Positions 15,934 through 24,016 of a stretch of 24,016 nt of DNA are shown in pieces. The DNA lies in the NCBI GenBank assembly GCA_964432985.1, contig CAYSPT010000074.1, forward strand, positions 1 through 24,016, written 5' to 3'. A program made the translations under genes and the position numbers. Source of the stretch: CAYSPT01 sp964432985 (GTDB taxonomy: Bacteria; Muiribacteriota; CAYSPT01). How positions within the stretch are numbered: the stretch's first letter is position 1; each line of letters opens with the position of its first letter. The notes beneath the pieces were generated by a model. That model was given only the letters and a program-made list of their open reading frames with translations. It had not been told where the DNA came from and searched no databases.

Positions 15934-15980
15934 AGGCGCGTAATTTCATAGAGTGATATCCTGAAGGCGGTGGAATTCAC

Positions 15981-16811
15981 ATGAAGTACGCAACCTGGAT
16001 TATTGTTTTCCTGCTGCTGCTGAACCTGGCCGCAGGCTGTGGTCAGAGCCCTGAAAAAGCCCGAAAAACCCTGACAGACAGGGGAATAGACTTCACTGTC
16101 GACTCTTTTATGAAGAGTGTTTTCAGAGGCAAGACCGAAGAAGTCGAACTGTTTCTCCTGGCCGGGATGGACCCGGAAGAGCAGACCAAACAGGGAGATA
16201 TCGCCCTGTTTGTCGCCACCGCCATGGGACATATGGAAATTATAAATCTGCTTGTCAAACACGGTGCAGATATATCTGCCACCAGTCAACGGGAAATGGT
16301 CAAAGGCTGCACGGCACTACACTTTGCCATTGAACCGGAATTCGGGGAAATCGTTACCATTCTCCTTCAGGCAGGCGCGGATGTCAACACCGGTAACAAG
16401 AAGGGGCAAACCCCTCTGTACTGGGCAATAGAGAGAGGTCACCTGGATCTGGTCAAACAATTGCTCAGCAACGGGGCTGATGGAAATATGGATACCGTTA
16501 ATGGCTGGACTCCACTGCACGTTGCCGCGGACCACGGCAATGATGAAGCGGTTGATCTACTTTTAGGCAGCGGAGCGGAAGTCAACGCCAAGATTAAAGG
16601 GCCGGAAAATCCCGAAGACACTGCTGTACTTCCCGGAATGACTCCCTTACACCTGGCCTGTGCCAAAGGACACATCTCAGTAGTCAGAAAACTAATTGCG
16701 CAGGGGGCTGATGTCAATGCCAGGAGTTTTCTGGGAAAGACGCCGCTTCACACCGCGCAGGCGGCCCAGCATGACAAGATTATAGAAATACTGCGCAAGC
16801 ACAGCGACTGA
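15981..16811 (+). CDS. Ankyrin-repeat lipoprotein
   Basis: A 276-residue exported protein. Residues 1-19 are a lipoprotein signal peptide ending in LAAG before the acylated Cys20. Six ankyrin repeats follow at about 72-100, 108-137, 142-170, 175-204, 219-247 and 252-275, with consensus cores such as GWTPLHVAADHG and GMTPLHLACAKG. Residue 21 is Gly, not Asp, so the inner-membrane retention rule does not apply and outer-membrane placement is likely. It should act as a periplasmic or outer-membrane protein-binding scaffold. GGTGG lies about 7 nt upstream of ATG 15981. Its gene converges on the outer-membrane cassette; any functional link is conjecture. Confidence 0.88.
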   Translation: MKYATWIIVFLLLLNLAAGCGQSPEKARKTLTDRGIDFTVDSFMKSVFRGKTEEVELFLLAGMDPEEQTKQGDIALFVATAMGHMEIINLLVKHGADISATSQREMVKGCTALHFAIEPEFGEIVTILLQAGADVNTGNKKGQTPLYWAIERGHLDLVKQLLSNGADGNMDTVNGWTPLHVAADHGNDEAVDLLLGSGAEVNAKIKGPENPEDTAVLPGMTPLHLACAKGHISVVRKLIAQGADVNARSFLGKTPLHTAQAAQHDKIIEILRKHSD

Positions 16812-16850
16812 AACTTTTGCCGCCTCTTAGACCGTAATCCCGTTGCAGGA

Positions 16851-16949
16851 TCAGAACTTCTGTGTCCAATTAAACTGTAATGTGTAGGTTTGGGCTCAAC
16901 CATTAACGTCAGAACTTCTGTGTCCAATTAAACTGTAATGTGTAGGTTT
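16851..16949. repeat. 41-bp direct repeat at 58-bp spacing copying a beta-barrel C-terminus
   Basis: Bases 16851-16891 and 16909-16949 are identical. The right-hand copy encodes the last strand and stop of the barrel gene (YTLQFNWTQKF, then TGA); the left-hand copy lies beyond that stop and is out of frame with it (lag 58 bp). No other sequence explains the copy. Confidence 0.95.
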
Positions 16950-18732
16950 CCTCATCTCCCTGGCTCTTGGATGAAGAAAGTTTGTAATCCATAGTGCAGG
17001 CCTTTGACATGTTTTGCTTGACCTGTACATATCCGGAGGTCGTCCCTCCTCCGGGACTGTGCACATCAGTATCCGAGTACTGCAGCTTTGTTTTGATATA
17101 CCACTTCTTGGTAGCATTGAACTTGATCTCCCCGTACATCAATGCGTTGGGGTCCCCCTCATCCGGCAGAGTCCGCTTGTAGTAGGCCTTGAAACTGGTG
17201 CGGGAGGTAGGCTTGTAATACCAGGTAGCGGCAGCGGTCTGAGACTCGCTGCCCGGAGTGATCGAATCGGAGTCCGACTGGGACAGGTAGTACGAGAGAT
17301 AGTTTGATTTGTTGAACCGGTATTTGAGGGTAGCGCTGAACCGGGTTTTGTCCGTGAATTTAAACGGTGCGACCAGATAGGGATCGAATGCTTTGTTGTT
17401 GGTGTCTTCCACCTTTACATTTATTTCGGTCCGCGGGGTCTTGCTGCCGGGAAGTGTCCCCAGTCCTGTTTTCACCTCGCCGTATAACCCGTCGCCCAGG
17501 TTCTGGAAGTAACCGTACTCCCCGTACAATGTCAGCTTGGAAAAGTACATTCCCTGATAATCATCCTTGAAGTCAAACTGCTTGTAACCATAAAAGTCTA
17601 CTCCATTGACATCATTTCTGAACTGGTGACTGCGGACGTTGAACAATCCCGCGCCGCAATGGGTGGAGTTACCGCTCAGCACATTGACACCGCCGAATAT
17701 CCAGCGGTCTTCGGCGTGATCCTTGATTTGACCCCATCCAAGAGTCATATCGACTTCATCGCCAAAGAAGCGGGAGTACTGGATACCGTCTTGCTTCGAC
17801 AGAGAGCCCCCGCTCCACTCGAACTCGTCACCATAGCCATAAAGTGTCTTGAGTGTGCTCTCCGACATGTAGCCCATTCGCGACACCAATTTCTGGGAGG
17901 GAACCGAGTCTATCTTCTGCTTCACGGTTTTCCCGTCGATGTTGGTCTGTCTGACCGACAGAGACGGTGTACGTCCGAAGCGGAACGTCCGGCGGCCAAA
18001 CTGCCAGTAGGATTTGATCCTGCCCAGGTCCGTGAGCCGGGGCTGTGTTTTGCCCGTTCCTTTTGCTTCATCATCCCCGGATTCCCCGGTATCCGTGCCG
18101 CCATTGACAGGGACACCGAGGTCCTGCCCCAGCGATTCGGCGTCCTTGAGCAGTAAGGCTATTTCCGGGTCAGTTGCCGCTACCGGCACGTCCACTGTTT
18201 TGGCATCCCAGGTGAGAACGGCACCGTAGATATTGCTCAGGTTGAAATGAGGATTCGTCTGGCTCCGGGAACCGCTGGCATAGGCCAGGACTCCCGAGTG
18301 AAGCCCTGTGTACTTGGTTTGCAGTTTGGTGTAAACCGCCAGGTACTTGCCGCTGTTGACCGTGTGGTACGTTTTGAACTGAAACACCGACTCGGAACGT
18401 TTATCTTCTTCTGGGACCACTGCCTCCTGCTCCGCCTGCCTTTTGTAGAAGAGTTCCTCCAATTCGTTGTACTCCGGATGGTCCTCATAATCCACCAGCT
18501 CATCCTCGGAGGTGATCTCGTCCATGATATCTTCAATATCCTGATAATAGTAGTCATCCTGGGCAAAAGCCGGGAGGGCGAGAGCAAAAAGAAAGCTGAC
18601 AAGAAATGCTGCGCTCACTATCAACAGAGTCTGACGATTCAACAGAGCTCTTTCGTTAAGCTGCGGGCCGCATAAACATGGACGGTGCGAGGTCATCGTT
18701 TTGTTGTCGAACAATGATTTAAGGATATTCAT
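16909..18732 (-). CDS. Outer-membrane beta-barrel protein with acidic N-terminal segment
   Basis: A 607-residue protein. An unusually long 33-residue n-region precedes a hydrophobic signal core and a PAFA cleavage site (after A57). Residues 58-113 are very acidic (many Asp/Glu, with a YYYQDIEDIMDE start). From about 114 onward the sequence alternates polar and aromatic residues in amphipathic strands (for example KYLAVYTKLQTKYTG, FYGYKQFDF) and ends in Phe in YTLQFNWTQKF, the classic C-terminal beta-signal for BAM insertion. There is no recognised family. The start is two bases after the upstream stop with a GGGGGGTG ribosome site inside that gene, so the two are coupled. It is probably the third member of the surface cassette; pore or assembly partner are both possible. 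Confidence 0.82.
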   Translation of the reverse strand: MNILKSLFDNKTMTSHRPCLCGPQLNERALLNRQTLLIVSAAFLVSFLFALALPAFAQDDYYYQDIEDIMDEITSEDELVDYEDHPEYNELEELFYKRQAEQEAVVPEEDKRSESVFQFKTYHTVNSGKYLAVYTKLQTKYTGLHSGVLAYASGSRSQTNPHFNLSNIYGAVLTWDAKTVDVPVAATDPEIALLLKDAESLGQDLGVPVNGGTDTGESGDDEAKGTGKTQPRLTDLGRIKSYWQFGRRTFRFGRTPSLSVRQTNIDGKTVKQKIDSVPSQKLVSRMGYMSESTLKTLYGYGDEFEWSGGSLSKQDGIQYSRFFGDEVDMTLGWGQIKDHAEDRWIFGGVNVLSGNSTHCGAGLFNVRSHQFRNDVNGVDFYGYKQFDFKDDYQGMYFSKLTLYGEYGYFQNLGDGLYGEVKTGLGTLPGSKTPRTEINVKVEDTNNKAFDPYLVAPFKFTDKTRFSATLKYRFNKSNYLSYYLSQSDSDSITPGSESQTAAATWYYKPTSRTSFKAYYKRTLPDEGDPNALMYGEIKFNATKKWYIKTKLQYSDTDVHSPGGGTTSGYVQVKQNMSKACTMDYKLSSSKSQGDEETYTLQFNWTQKF

Positions 18733-18734
18733 GA

Positions 18735-19931
18735 TTATTCACCCCCCTCTCCAACGGTAAGGTAGGGTTTGATTTTCTCCAGTAGTTTCTCACCGATACG
18801 AGGCACTTCCAGGAGTTGGTCGATACTTGCGAACAATCCGTTGAGCTCCCGGTAGAGCACGATGTTGTTGGCGGTTGACGGCCCTATCCCCGGGACCTTC
18901 ACCAGGTCCTCCGGGTTGGCTGTGTTCACGTTGACCACTATGTCGCCGGCCGCTTTAATCTCAGTGGCCGAAGGTTGTTCATCCGGTTCCTCGACGGTCG
19001 CCTGTGGAGCTTCCTCCCCGGTATCTTCAGGTGGATGGGATTGGTCCGCTGCTTCTCCTTTTTTCCGGTGGGATTTCCAGAAGTCCATGGAGAGTGAGAC
19101 TCGGTGTGTCGGCGGCAGCACGTCGTGGGTCATATAGGCATAGTCAACATTCCATCCTTCCAGTGTGAATCCGAAACCGGCGGTGAGCCGCTTGGGATTG
19201 GTGGAGTAACCGGCCCGCAGGGCGAAGTTGTCGTTCACATAGTATTCTTCCCCTATGTGCCACTGCAGCGGTTGACTTGACTCCCGGACCGCATCAACCG
19301 CCAGGATCAGGTTGGGAAACGCCTGGATGGCCACTCCCAGCTTGCTTACCTGCGGGATAACATCATTGACCTCGGGTTTGTTGAGGTTCCGGGCCATGAG
19401 CCCGATCCGCAGATGCTCGCCGACCTTGACCAGGAGACCGGCGTCGATGGCAAATCCCTCCATGGTGGGGGTGTCGACGATCTTTGAGCTGAGCTGCCGG
19501 AGGGCAATACCCATCATGTGATGCTCGCCCATCTCCCGGGCGATGGCCATAGCCCATTCATCCTCCCGATAGTTTCTACCGCCGAATCGCGACCAGCTCC
19601 CTGCCAGCACCGACTGCATATACGGTACAGGTGTTGCGCCCGCCAGGTAGTCGTGCCGGAGATCGGCAAGGCTGAAGAGCTTGGCGTGCATGGTGGTTAT
19701 CTTCAGATTGCGCACCTGGGGTAGAGCGCCCGGATTCCAGTAGACGGCCGAAGCGTCATCTGCAACTGCCACGAACGCCCCTCCCATAGCCAGAGCGCGG
19801 GCGGATACCATTTTGTCTTCGAACTCCGCCCGGGCAGGGATCGTGCCCAGCACCACACAGGCAGCCACCATCAGGAGCACTGTCAGGTTTTTCGTAACGG
19901 TTCCGACCATTGTTTTCGTTTTCGTAACCAT
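18735..19931 (-). CDS. PorV-like outer-membrane protein fused to a ComEA-type helix-hairpin-helix domain
   Basis: A 398-residue protein. A signal peptide (cleavage probably after ARA, residue 35) is followed by the PorV/PorQ/UPF0164 hallmark ARALAMGGAFVAVADDASAV (44-63) and YWNPGAL, and then by barrel strands to about 285. A Pro/Glu-rich linker (about 290-326) leads to two helix-hairpin-helix motifs (about 331-391) with PGIG (347-350) and PRIG (377-380), and the NVNTANPEDL and YRELNGLF signatures of ComEA. ComEA-type domains bind DNA without sequence preference during natural transformation; PorV acts as a shuttle in type IX secretion. The combination is unusual. The gene lies 13 bp after the giant gene, with GAGGA overlapping that gene's stop. 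Confidence 0.88.
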   Translation of the reverse strand: MVTKTKTMVGTVTKNLTVLLMVAACVVLGTIPARAEFEDKMVSARALAMGGAFVAVADDASAVYWNPGALPQVRNLKITTMHAKLFSLADLRHDYLAGATPVPYMQSVLAGSWSRFGGRNYREDEWAMAIAREMGEHHMMGIALRQLSSKIVDTPTMEGFAIDAGLLVKVGEHLRIGLMARNLNKPEVNDVIPQVSKLGVAIQAFPNLILAVDAVRESSQPLQWHIGEEYYVNDNFALRAGYSTNPKRLTAGFGFTLEGWNVDYAYMTHDVLPPTHRVSLSMDFWKSHRKKGEAADQSHPPEDTGEEAPQATVEEPDEQPSATEIKAAGDIVVNVNTANPEDLVKVPGIGPSTANNIVLYRELNGLFASIDQLLEVPRIGEKLLEKIKPYLTVGEGGE

Positions 19932-19944
19932 GTCTGATCAGTCC

Positions 19945-22900
19945 TCACTCATACATATTCTTTGACACAATCACGGTAGTCTCCGCCTTGGCCAAACGTA
20001 CAAACTCATCCTCGGCGTAGATACTCATGACATAGATTCCTGTAGAAACGGTTGAGCCTGCGTCATCGGTCCCGTTCCAGGTGTACTGGACCAGGCCGCG
20101 TGACACATCGGAGACGTCTTCGGCCAGCGTCTTCACCAGCCTGCCCTTGACATCGTAGATCCGCACCCAGAGCTCCTCTGCGTTGTTACTCATCCTGAAG
20201 GTCAGGTAGGTCTCCGGTTTCAATGATCCATCGGTGGGTCTGAAAGGATTTGGGCTGACCTTCACGTCGTAGATACTCATCTGGCCACCGGGATCGGTGT
20301 CACCCACCAGCATGTAAACCCCGGGACGGTCCACCATGGCCGTTACCGTATTGTCCCCCTTTGCGACCTCGCCGCCGATTCGTTCCCAGTAGGTATCCCC
20401 CGCTCCCTGCAGTGTTGACGTGCGGCCCGAGCCCGGGGAGCCGAAAAAGCGGACCGACCGCTGGCCCCTACGCGGCCTGAGCCGCGTGCGGTTCTTTCTC
20501 TTCGGTAGAAGCGCTTTGCCGGCGCTCAAATCCTGGTGCCAGTGATAGATAGCCAGATTGTCCTCATCGATACCGAGCGCTTCGATGGCGTCGTCGTCGA
20601 AGCCAAATACCAGGGTCACCGGGCGGGTGAACACAAGGGTGTGCGGCTGAATATCCAGGGCAATCATGGTCGGGACCAGGTACTGGTTGGCATTCAGGTT
20701 GTCAACAGTGGGAATGTCTCCCGCTTCCATCTGTTCGATAGTGATCCTGAACGTCCCCTTCATGGCTCCGGAGGGCACCTGCAGCTGGGTGCCCCAGGGC
20801 CCGCTCACCACTCCACCGCGGGTATCAACCAGTTCCGAAGAGCCGGTGCCGATAATCACGTCACCGTCAAACATCGCCGGCACCGCTTCGTTTTCATCCT
20901 TGTCGATGACCAGGCAGTTCTGCAGATGCAGCGGGTAGGTCCCCGATGGGAGCGGCACCCCCTCATTGGGGTTTTTTATCTTGTAATAAATGACTGCCAG
21001 GGGGCCGTCCCCGTTTACTTCGTCGTCGAGCCCGGTCACTTTAAAACTTATCAATCCCTTGTCCGCCAGGTTGATCTCGTTGAATCCGGCCTCCATCAGT
21101 GAACCCACTGCTACCTGGTCTCCATCCCGGTTCTTGTCCATGTCCTGGATGTCCAGGTAGGTGGTGTCGTAGGTTATCTCAAATGAAGCCTCGACCAGGT
21201 CACGGGCATTAACTATCATGATATCTACATAAAAGTACTCCCCTTCCGAAACACCTTTCTTCCGAGGTACCACCATGACTTTCACGGTGTTGTCTTCCAC
21301 GGTGATGGTGTACGGGCTGGTGGTCGGATTATCCGCCGGCAACGTCACACTGTGATCTACATCAGTGGCTTGCAGGTAGTACTCAATACCAGACAAACTC
21401 ACGTCTTCCTGGGGAATCCTTACCTGGAACAGGTGGGTTCCCGCCAGGCGGTTCATGGTCAACATGGTGTAGGATGCGCCGCTTCCCGCTGTACGGTAAT
21501 ACAAGCGCACGGTTTCGATATCGTTATTGCTGATGACCTTGACCGAGATGACCAGCGGTTCCCCGATGAAAACGGTCCCGGGGGACACATGCACCATCTC
21601 CAGAGTGCTGGGCGCACCTTCGTAGTTGCTGTTTCTCTGCCCCGGGGTACCCTGACCGAAGAACTGGTCGCTCTCTCCCCAGTTGTAGACGTCCACGTCA
21701 GGATCGTTGGTGTCCAGTGCGTCGGGGTCTTTCTTCTCCAGGGACATCCCGTTGCCGTCAGCCCCCCAGGAATCAAGGTAGGTGACATAGGTTTTCGTCA
21801 CGTTGTCCACGGAAACCAGGCCCACGGTGTCGGTGGTGTTGCTCATACTGAAACTGGCTGTATCCACCGCCTGGAAGTTCTCGGAAGGATAGTCCCCCCA
21901 GGTACCGGTAGCGTCCCCGTAGACGGATTCGAAGGTATCCAGTTCCTTGCATAACACCAGGTGTTCCCCGGCTGCTATAGTGGTATCGTCGGGAATTTCG
22001 ATGCTGCTATCTCCCACGGCCAGTTTCCACCCCGTCAGGTCGACGGAAGCACCGGAGCGGTTGTAGAGTTCCACGTACTCCAGACCGCTATCTTCCGCCG
22101 GGTTGTACATCAGCTCGTTGAGAACCACCGGAGGCAGATCTAAAACGGTGATTTCCTTGATGGCCGGGCTCACAGCCCCCCCCGGTGTTGTGGCGCTTAC
22201 GGTGAAGCGGCCCACATTGGAGTCCCGGAACAGGGCGCCCAGGGTGCCGCCGGAGCTGTAACCGGTGTCCGATGAGCTCCAGGTAAAACCGTCATCCGAA
22301 GAGATTTCAGCTGAGGAAGAGTCGGTGTTGAGATCGATCTGCAGAGACGATGAGGTAACAACATCGCCGAACACGTCCACCACTCTGACAGTCAGTTCCA
22401 CTGCCACTCCCACGAAGGTGCTTACCCGGGAAGTGGGTGTTATCTCAAGGGCGTAGGGCTCACCAGCCAGGGCGTTTACCTTGCCCGGCGTGGGGGAGGC
22501 AAACACCGACCAGTCCGCCGCGGTGTCGGTATCGGTGAAACTGCGGTCCCGGCCAAGGGACTGCTCCTCCTCCAGGTCGGCTATGGAAGCGCAGGATGCT
22601 TCGTCGACTGTCCCTACCCAGCCGTTGGCGCCGATTATCTCGGTCATGTCATCGGTCTCTGTCTGGGTCAGCGGCTCCCCGTCCATGTTGGTGTAGCAGA
22701 CCGCGTCGATCAGGTTATCCTTGTGGTCGTAGATGACCACCTGGTCGTCGGAGGTGACCATACCGGACTTGTCGCTGAAAATCTTTATGAGCCCGTCGGA
22801 GGCTTCCGTCTCATCGTTGTCTTCAGTGTCGAACACCAGCAGGATATACTCGCCGGTGCGTACCGTGGTCCCGTTGGTGATGGTCTTGACCTTGGAATCG

Positions 22901-24015
22901 ATGTAAAAGCTGTACCCGGAGATGTCCACGCCGCCGCCTGATGACAGATCGTCGTAGCAGTAGACTTCAATCCAGTCGCTGGCATACCCACCACCGCCAC
23001 CGTCGGGAGCTAATTCGGTGATTCTCAAGCCCACGTTGGGCTGCGGGCCGGAATCGTTGCTTTTACCCGGCGTGGGAACGGTGGTCACGATCCAGTCGCC
23101 CACGGCGTGGGTGTCGTTGGGCTGACCGGTTGTTTCATTGAGCGTTCGGGCAATGGAATCCTTTCCGCCAACCACCTCGGAGTTGACGCAGTCGCTCTCC
23201 GCCACCGTGTCCCCGGCTTTCACCCAGTGCCCGTCGGTCACCAGGGTGGTGAGATACTCCTCGCTCAGGTTGGAGAACGACCCGTTCTGATTGGCCCACA
23301 CCACCATATCCACTACCTGCTCGGCGGGGGTGTACAGGGCGACCAGTTCATCTGATGAGGTGAGGCCGCTGTCTTCGGTGTAGATGTCGATCCAATCCCC
23401 GCTGAGCTGGGTTTCGTCTGTCTGTCCTTCGGTGTTGTACTGCAACAGCAGGAACTCCCCGGTTTTGATGGTGCAGTCCCCGATGGTCTTGTCGATGGTG
23501 GTAGCGTTCTTGGGCCGGAAGGTGTACCCGGCCAGATTAAATCCGGAACCGCCCAGACCGTCGTCCAGGCATAATATTTCTATCCAGTCATTTTCAAATC
23601 CGCCGCCGCCGCCGTCGAAGGCCACCTCGTTGATCACCAGCACCGGTGACGGGATTGTATCCACGATCTGAATCTGGGCGCTCTCACCGGTGTTACCCGA
23701 GTCCTCAGCGTGTATCGTGGTGGTCTGTCCCGTGGAACCGGTCAGGGTAACATCCAATGTGAGCACGCCGTCCACGAACCCGCTGGCCGAACCGGGCGTG
23801 ATAGCTACCGCCCCCTGGGTCGAGGTCAAAACCGCGGTACCGGTATAGGTGTCCATGACCGTGTTGTCCTCGTTGCGGGCGGTAAGGGTAACGCTGAAGG
23901 CGGTGCCGCTCACTGCGTAGGCGGGAGCATCCACGTCAAAGTGATGTACCGTGGCCGGGTCCCCGTTGTTGGCTCCCTGTGTGGGGGTTGACCTGGGGGT
24001 CCAGTCGTCCTTGGA
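19945..24015 (-). CDS. Giant surface protein with lamin-tail, Ig-like, cohesin-like and FlgD-type domains (N-terminus off window)
   Basis: 1356 residues are visible and the frame is open to the window edge (numbering starts there). It opens with the end of another lamin-tail-like repeat, then an Ig-like domain. Lamin-tail domains follow at about 124-319 (VLVINEVAFDGGGGG), 329-512 (LRITELAPDGGGGG) and 629-790 (VVLNELMYNP), each ending in a TPGK/TPGQ-N motif. Between and after them are Ig-like beta domains, a cohesin-like domain (about 911-1056), a ZU5-like segment opening near 1062 (TRGGVV...VPSGA), and a C-terminal FlgD-type Ig domain (about 1248-1345, SPNPFRP, VRIYDVKGRLVKTL, GIYVMSIY). This architecture is that of an exported surface or matrix protein. 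An Arg-rich insertion interrupts the ZU5-like region. Function unknown. Confidence 0.85.
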   Translation of the reverse strand, partial: SKDDWTPRSTPTQGANNGDPATVHHFDVDAPAYAVSGTAFSVTLTARNEDNTVMDTYTGTAVLTSTQGAVAITPGSASGFVDGVLTLDVTLTGSTGQTTTIHAEDSGNTGESAQIQIVDTIPSPVLVINEVAFDGGGGGFENDWIEILCLDDGLGGSGFNLAGYTFRPKNATTIDKTIGDCTIKTGEFLLLQYNTEGQTDETQLSGDWIDIYTEDSGLTSSDELVALYTPAEQVVDMVVWANQNGSFSNLSEEYLTTLVTDGHWVKAGDTVAESDCVNSEVVGGKDSIARTLNETTGQPNDTHAVGDWIVTTVPTPGKSNDSGPQPNVGLRITELAPDGGGGGYASDWIEVYCYDDLSSGGGVDISGYSFYIDSKVKTITNGTTVRTGEYILLVFDTEDNDETEASDGLIKIFSDKSGMVTSDDQVVIYDHKDNLIDAVCYTNMDGEPLTQTETDDMTEIIGANGWVGTVDEASCASIADLEEEQSLGRDRSFTDTDTAADWSVFASPTPGKVNALAGEPYALEITPTSRVSTFVGVAVELTVRVVDVFGDVVTSSSLQIDLNTDSSSAEISSDDGFTWSSSDTGYSSGGTLGALFRDSNVGRFTVSATTPGGAVSPAIKEITVLDLPPVVLNELMYNPAEDSGLEYVELYNRSGASVDLTGWKLAVGDSSIEIPDDTTIAAGEHLVLCKELDTFESVYGDATGTWGDYPSENFQAVDTASFSMSNTTDTVGLVSVDNVTKTYVTYLDSWGADGNGMSLEKKDPDALDTNDPDVDVYNWGESDQFFGQGTPGQRNSNYEGAPSTLEMVHVSPGTVFIGEPLVISVKVISNNDIETVRLYYRTAGSGASYTMLTMNRLAGTHLFQVRIPQEDVSLSGIEYYLQATDVDHSVTLPADNPTTSPYTITVEDNTVKVMVVPRKKGVSEGEYFYVDIMIVNARDLVEASFEITYDTTYLDIQDMDKNRDGDQVAVGSLMEAGFNEINLADKGLISFKVTGLDDEVNGDGPLAVIYYKIKNPNEGVPLPSGTYPLHLQNCLVIDKDENEAVPAMFDGDVIIGTGSSELVDTRGGVVSGPWGTQLQVPSGAMKGTFRITIEQMEAGDIPTVDNLNANQYLVPTMIALDIQPHTLVFTRPVTLVFGFDDDAIEALGIDEDNLAIYHWHQDLSAGKALLPKRKNRTRLRPRRGQRSVRFFGSPGSGRTSTLQGAGDTYWERIGGEVAKGDNTVTAMVDRPGVYMLVGDTDPGGQMSIYDVKVSPNPFRPTDGSLKPETYLTFRMSNNAEELWVRIYDVKGRLVKTLAEDVSDVSRGLVQYTWNGTDDAGSTVSTGIYVMSIYAEDEFVRLAKAETTVIVSKNMYE
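20405..20535. other. GC-hairpin-rich in-frame insertion within the giant surface gene
   Basis: The beta domain that should read IYHWHQD directly into YWERIGGEV is separated by about 45 residues of Arg-rich, non-globular sequence. The DNA holds an 18-bp perfect hairpin (ACGCGGC, 4-nt loop, GCCGCGT at 20470-20487) and a second stem (AGCGC...GCGCT, 20510-20526). The boundaries are estimated from the protein break; no terminal repeats or target duplication were found. Confidence 0.5.
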
Positions 24016-24016
24016 G

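Overview
The window looks like draft or metagenome-derived sequence from an uncultivated Gram-negative (diderm) bacterium: three runs of exactly 100 N mark scaffold joins, and the genes include a family 9 (heptosyltransferase-type) glycosyltransferase, a lipoprotein, an outer-membrane beta-barrel ending in Phe, and a PorV-like outer-membrane protein. The large secreted protein with lamin-tail domains and a FlgD-type C-terminus, next to a PorV-like protein, is typical of FCB-group, Omnitrophota-like and similar candidate-phylum genomes. The exact phylum cannot be fixed from this sequence. No rRNA, tRNA, CRISPR array, transposase, integrase or phage gene was seen.

Region 1 (1-7656) is a surface-glycan or envelope-modification block in two divergent arms. 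The leftward arm has a radical SAM/SPASM protein overlapping a DegT-family PLP aminotransferase, then a membrane-anchored SGNH hydrolase with an internal TPR-like region. The rightward arm has a GT9 glycosyltransferase and, beyond a scaffold gap, a TMTC-like membrane protein with eight TPRs. Good sigma70-type promoters stand back to back in the 3941-4122 spacer.

Region 2 (7657-9409) is a two-gene AT-rich insert: a phosphoribosyltransferase-GNAT fusion and a SAM methyltransferase. Its base composition differs from its surroundings, so recent acquisition is likely.

Region 3 (9420-15697) is mostly housekeeping: dtd with a Cys-rich unknown partner, a LUD-domain protein, a THUMP-domain rRNA methyltransferase, a UPF0178 protein, and a class II fructose-bisphosphate aldolase followed by a LURP-one/scramblase-like protein. 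It also holds a 61-residue Pro/Ala-rich ORF whose stop codon lies in the first unit of a 17-bp tandem array broken by two assembly gaps, and a 58-bp tandem duplication of the UPF0178 gene start.

Region 4 (15905-24016) has an ankyrin-repeat lipoprotein and, convergent with it, a three-gene outer-membrane cassette: a giant multidomain surface protein (its N-terminus lies off the window), a PorV-like barrel fused to a ComEA-type helix-hairpin-helix domain, and a beta-barrel with an acidic N-terminal segment. The cassette is the best candidate for an undescribed system. The lamin-tail and ComEA-type domains raise the possibility of extracellular DNA binding, while PorV plus a FlgD-type C-terminus points to type IX-like surface display. 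Both are inferences. The window is also rich in short tandem duplications (17, 18, 21 and twice 58 bp).
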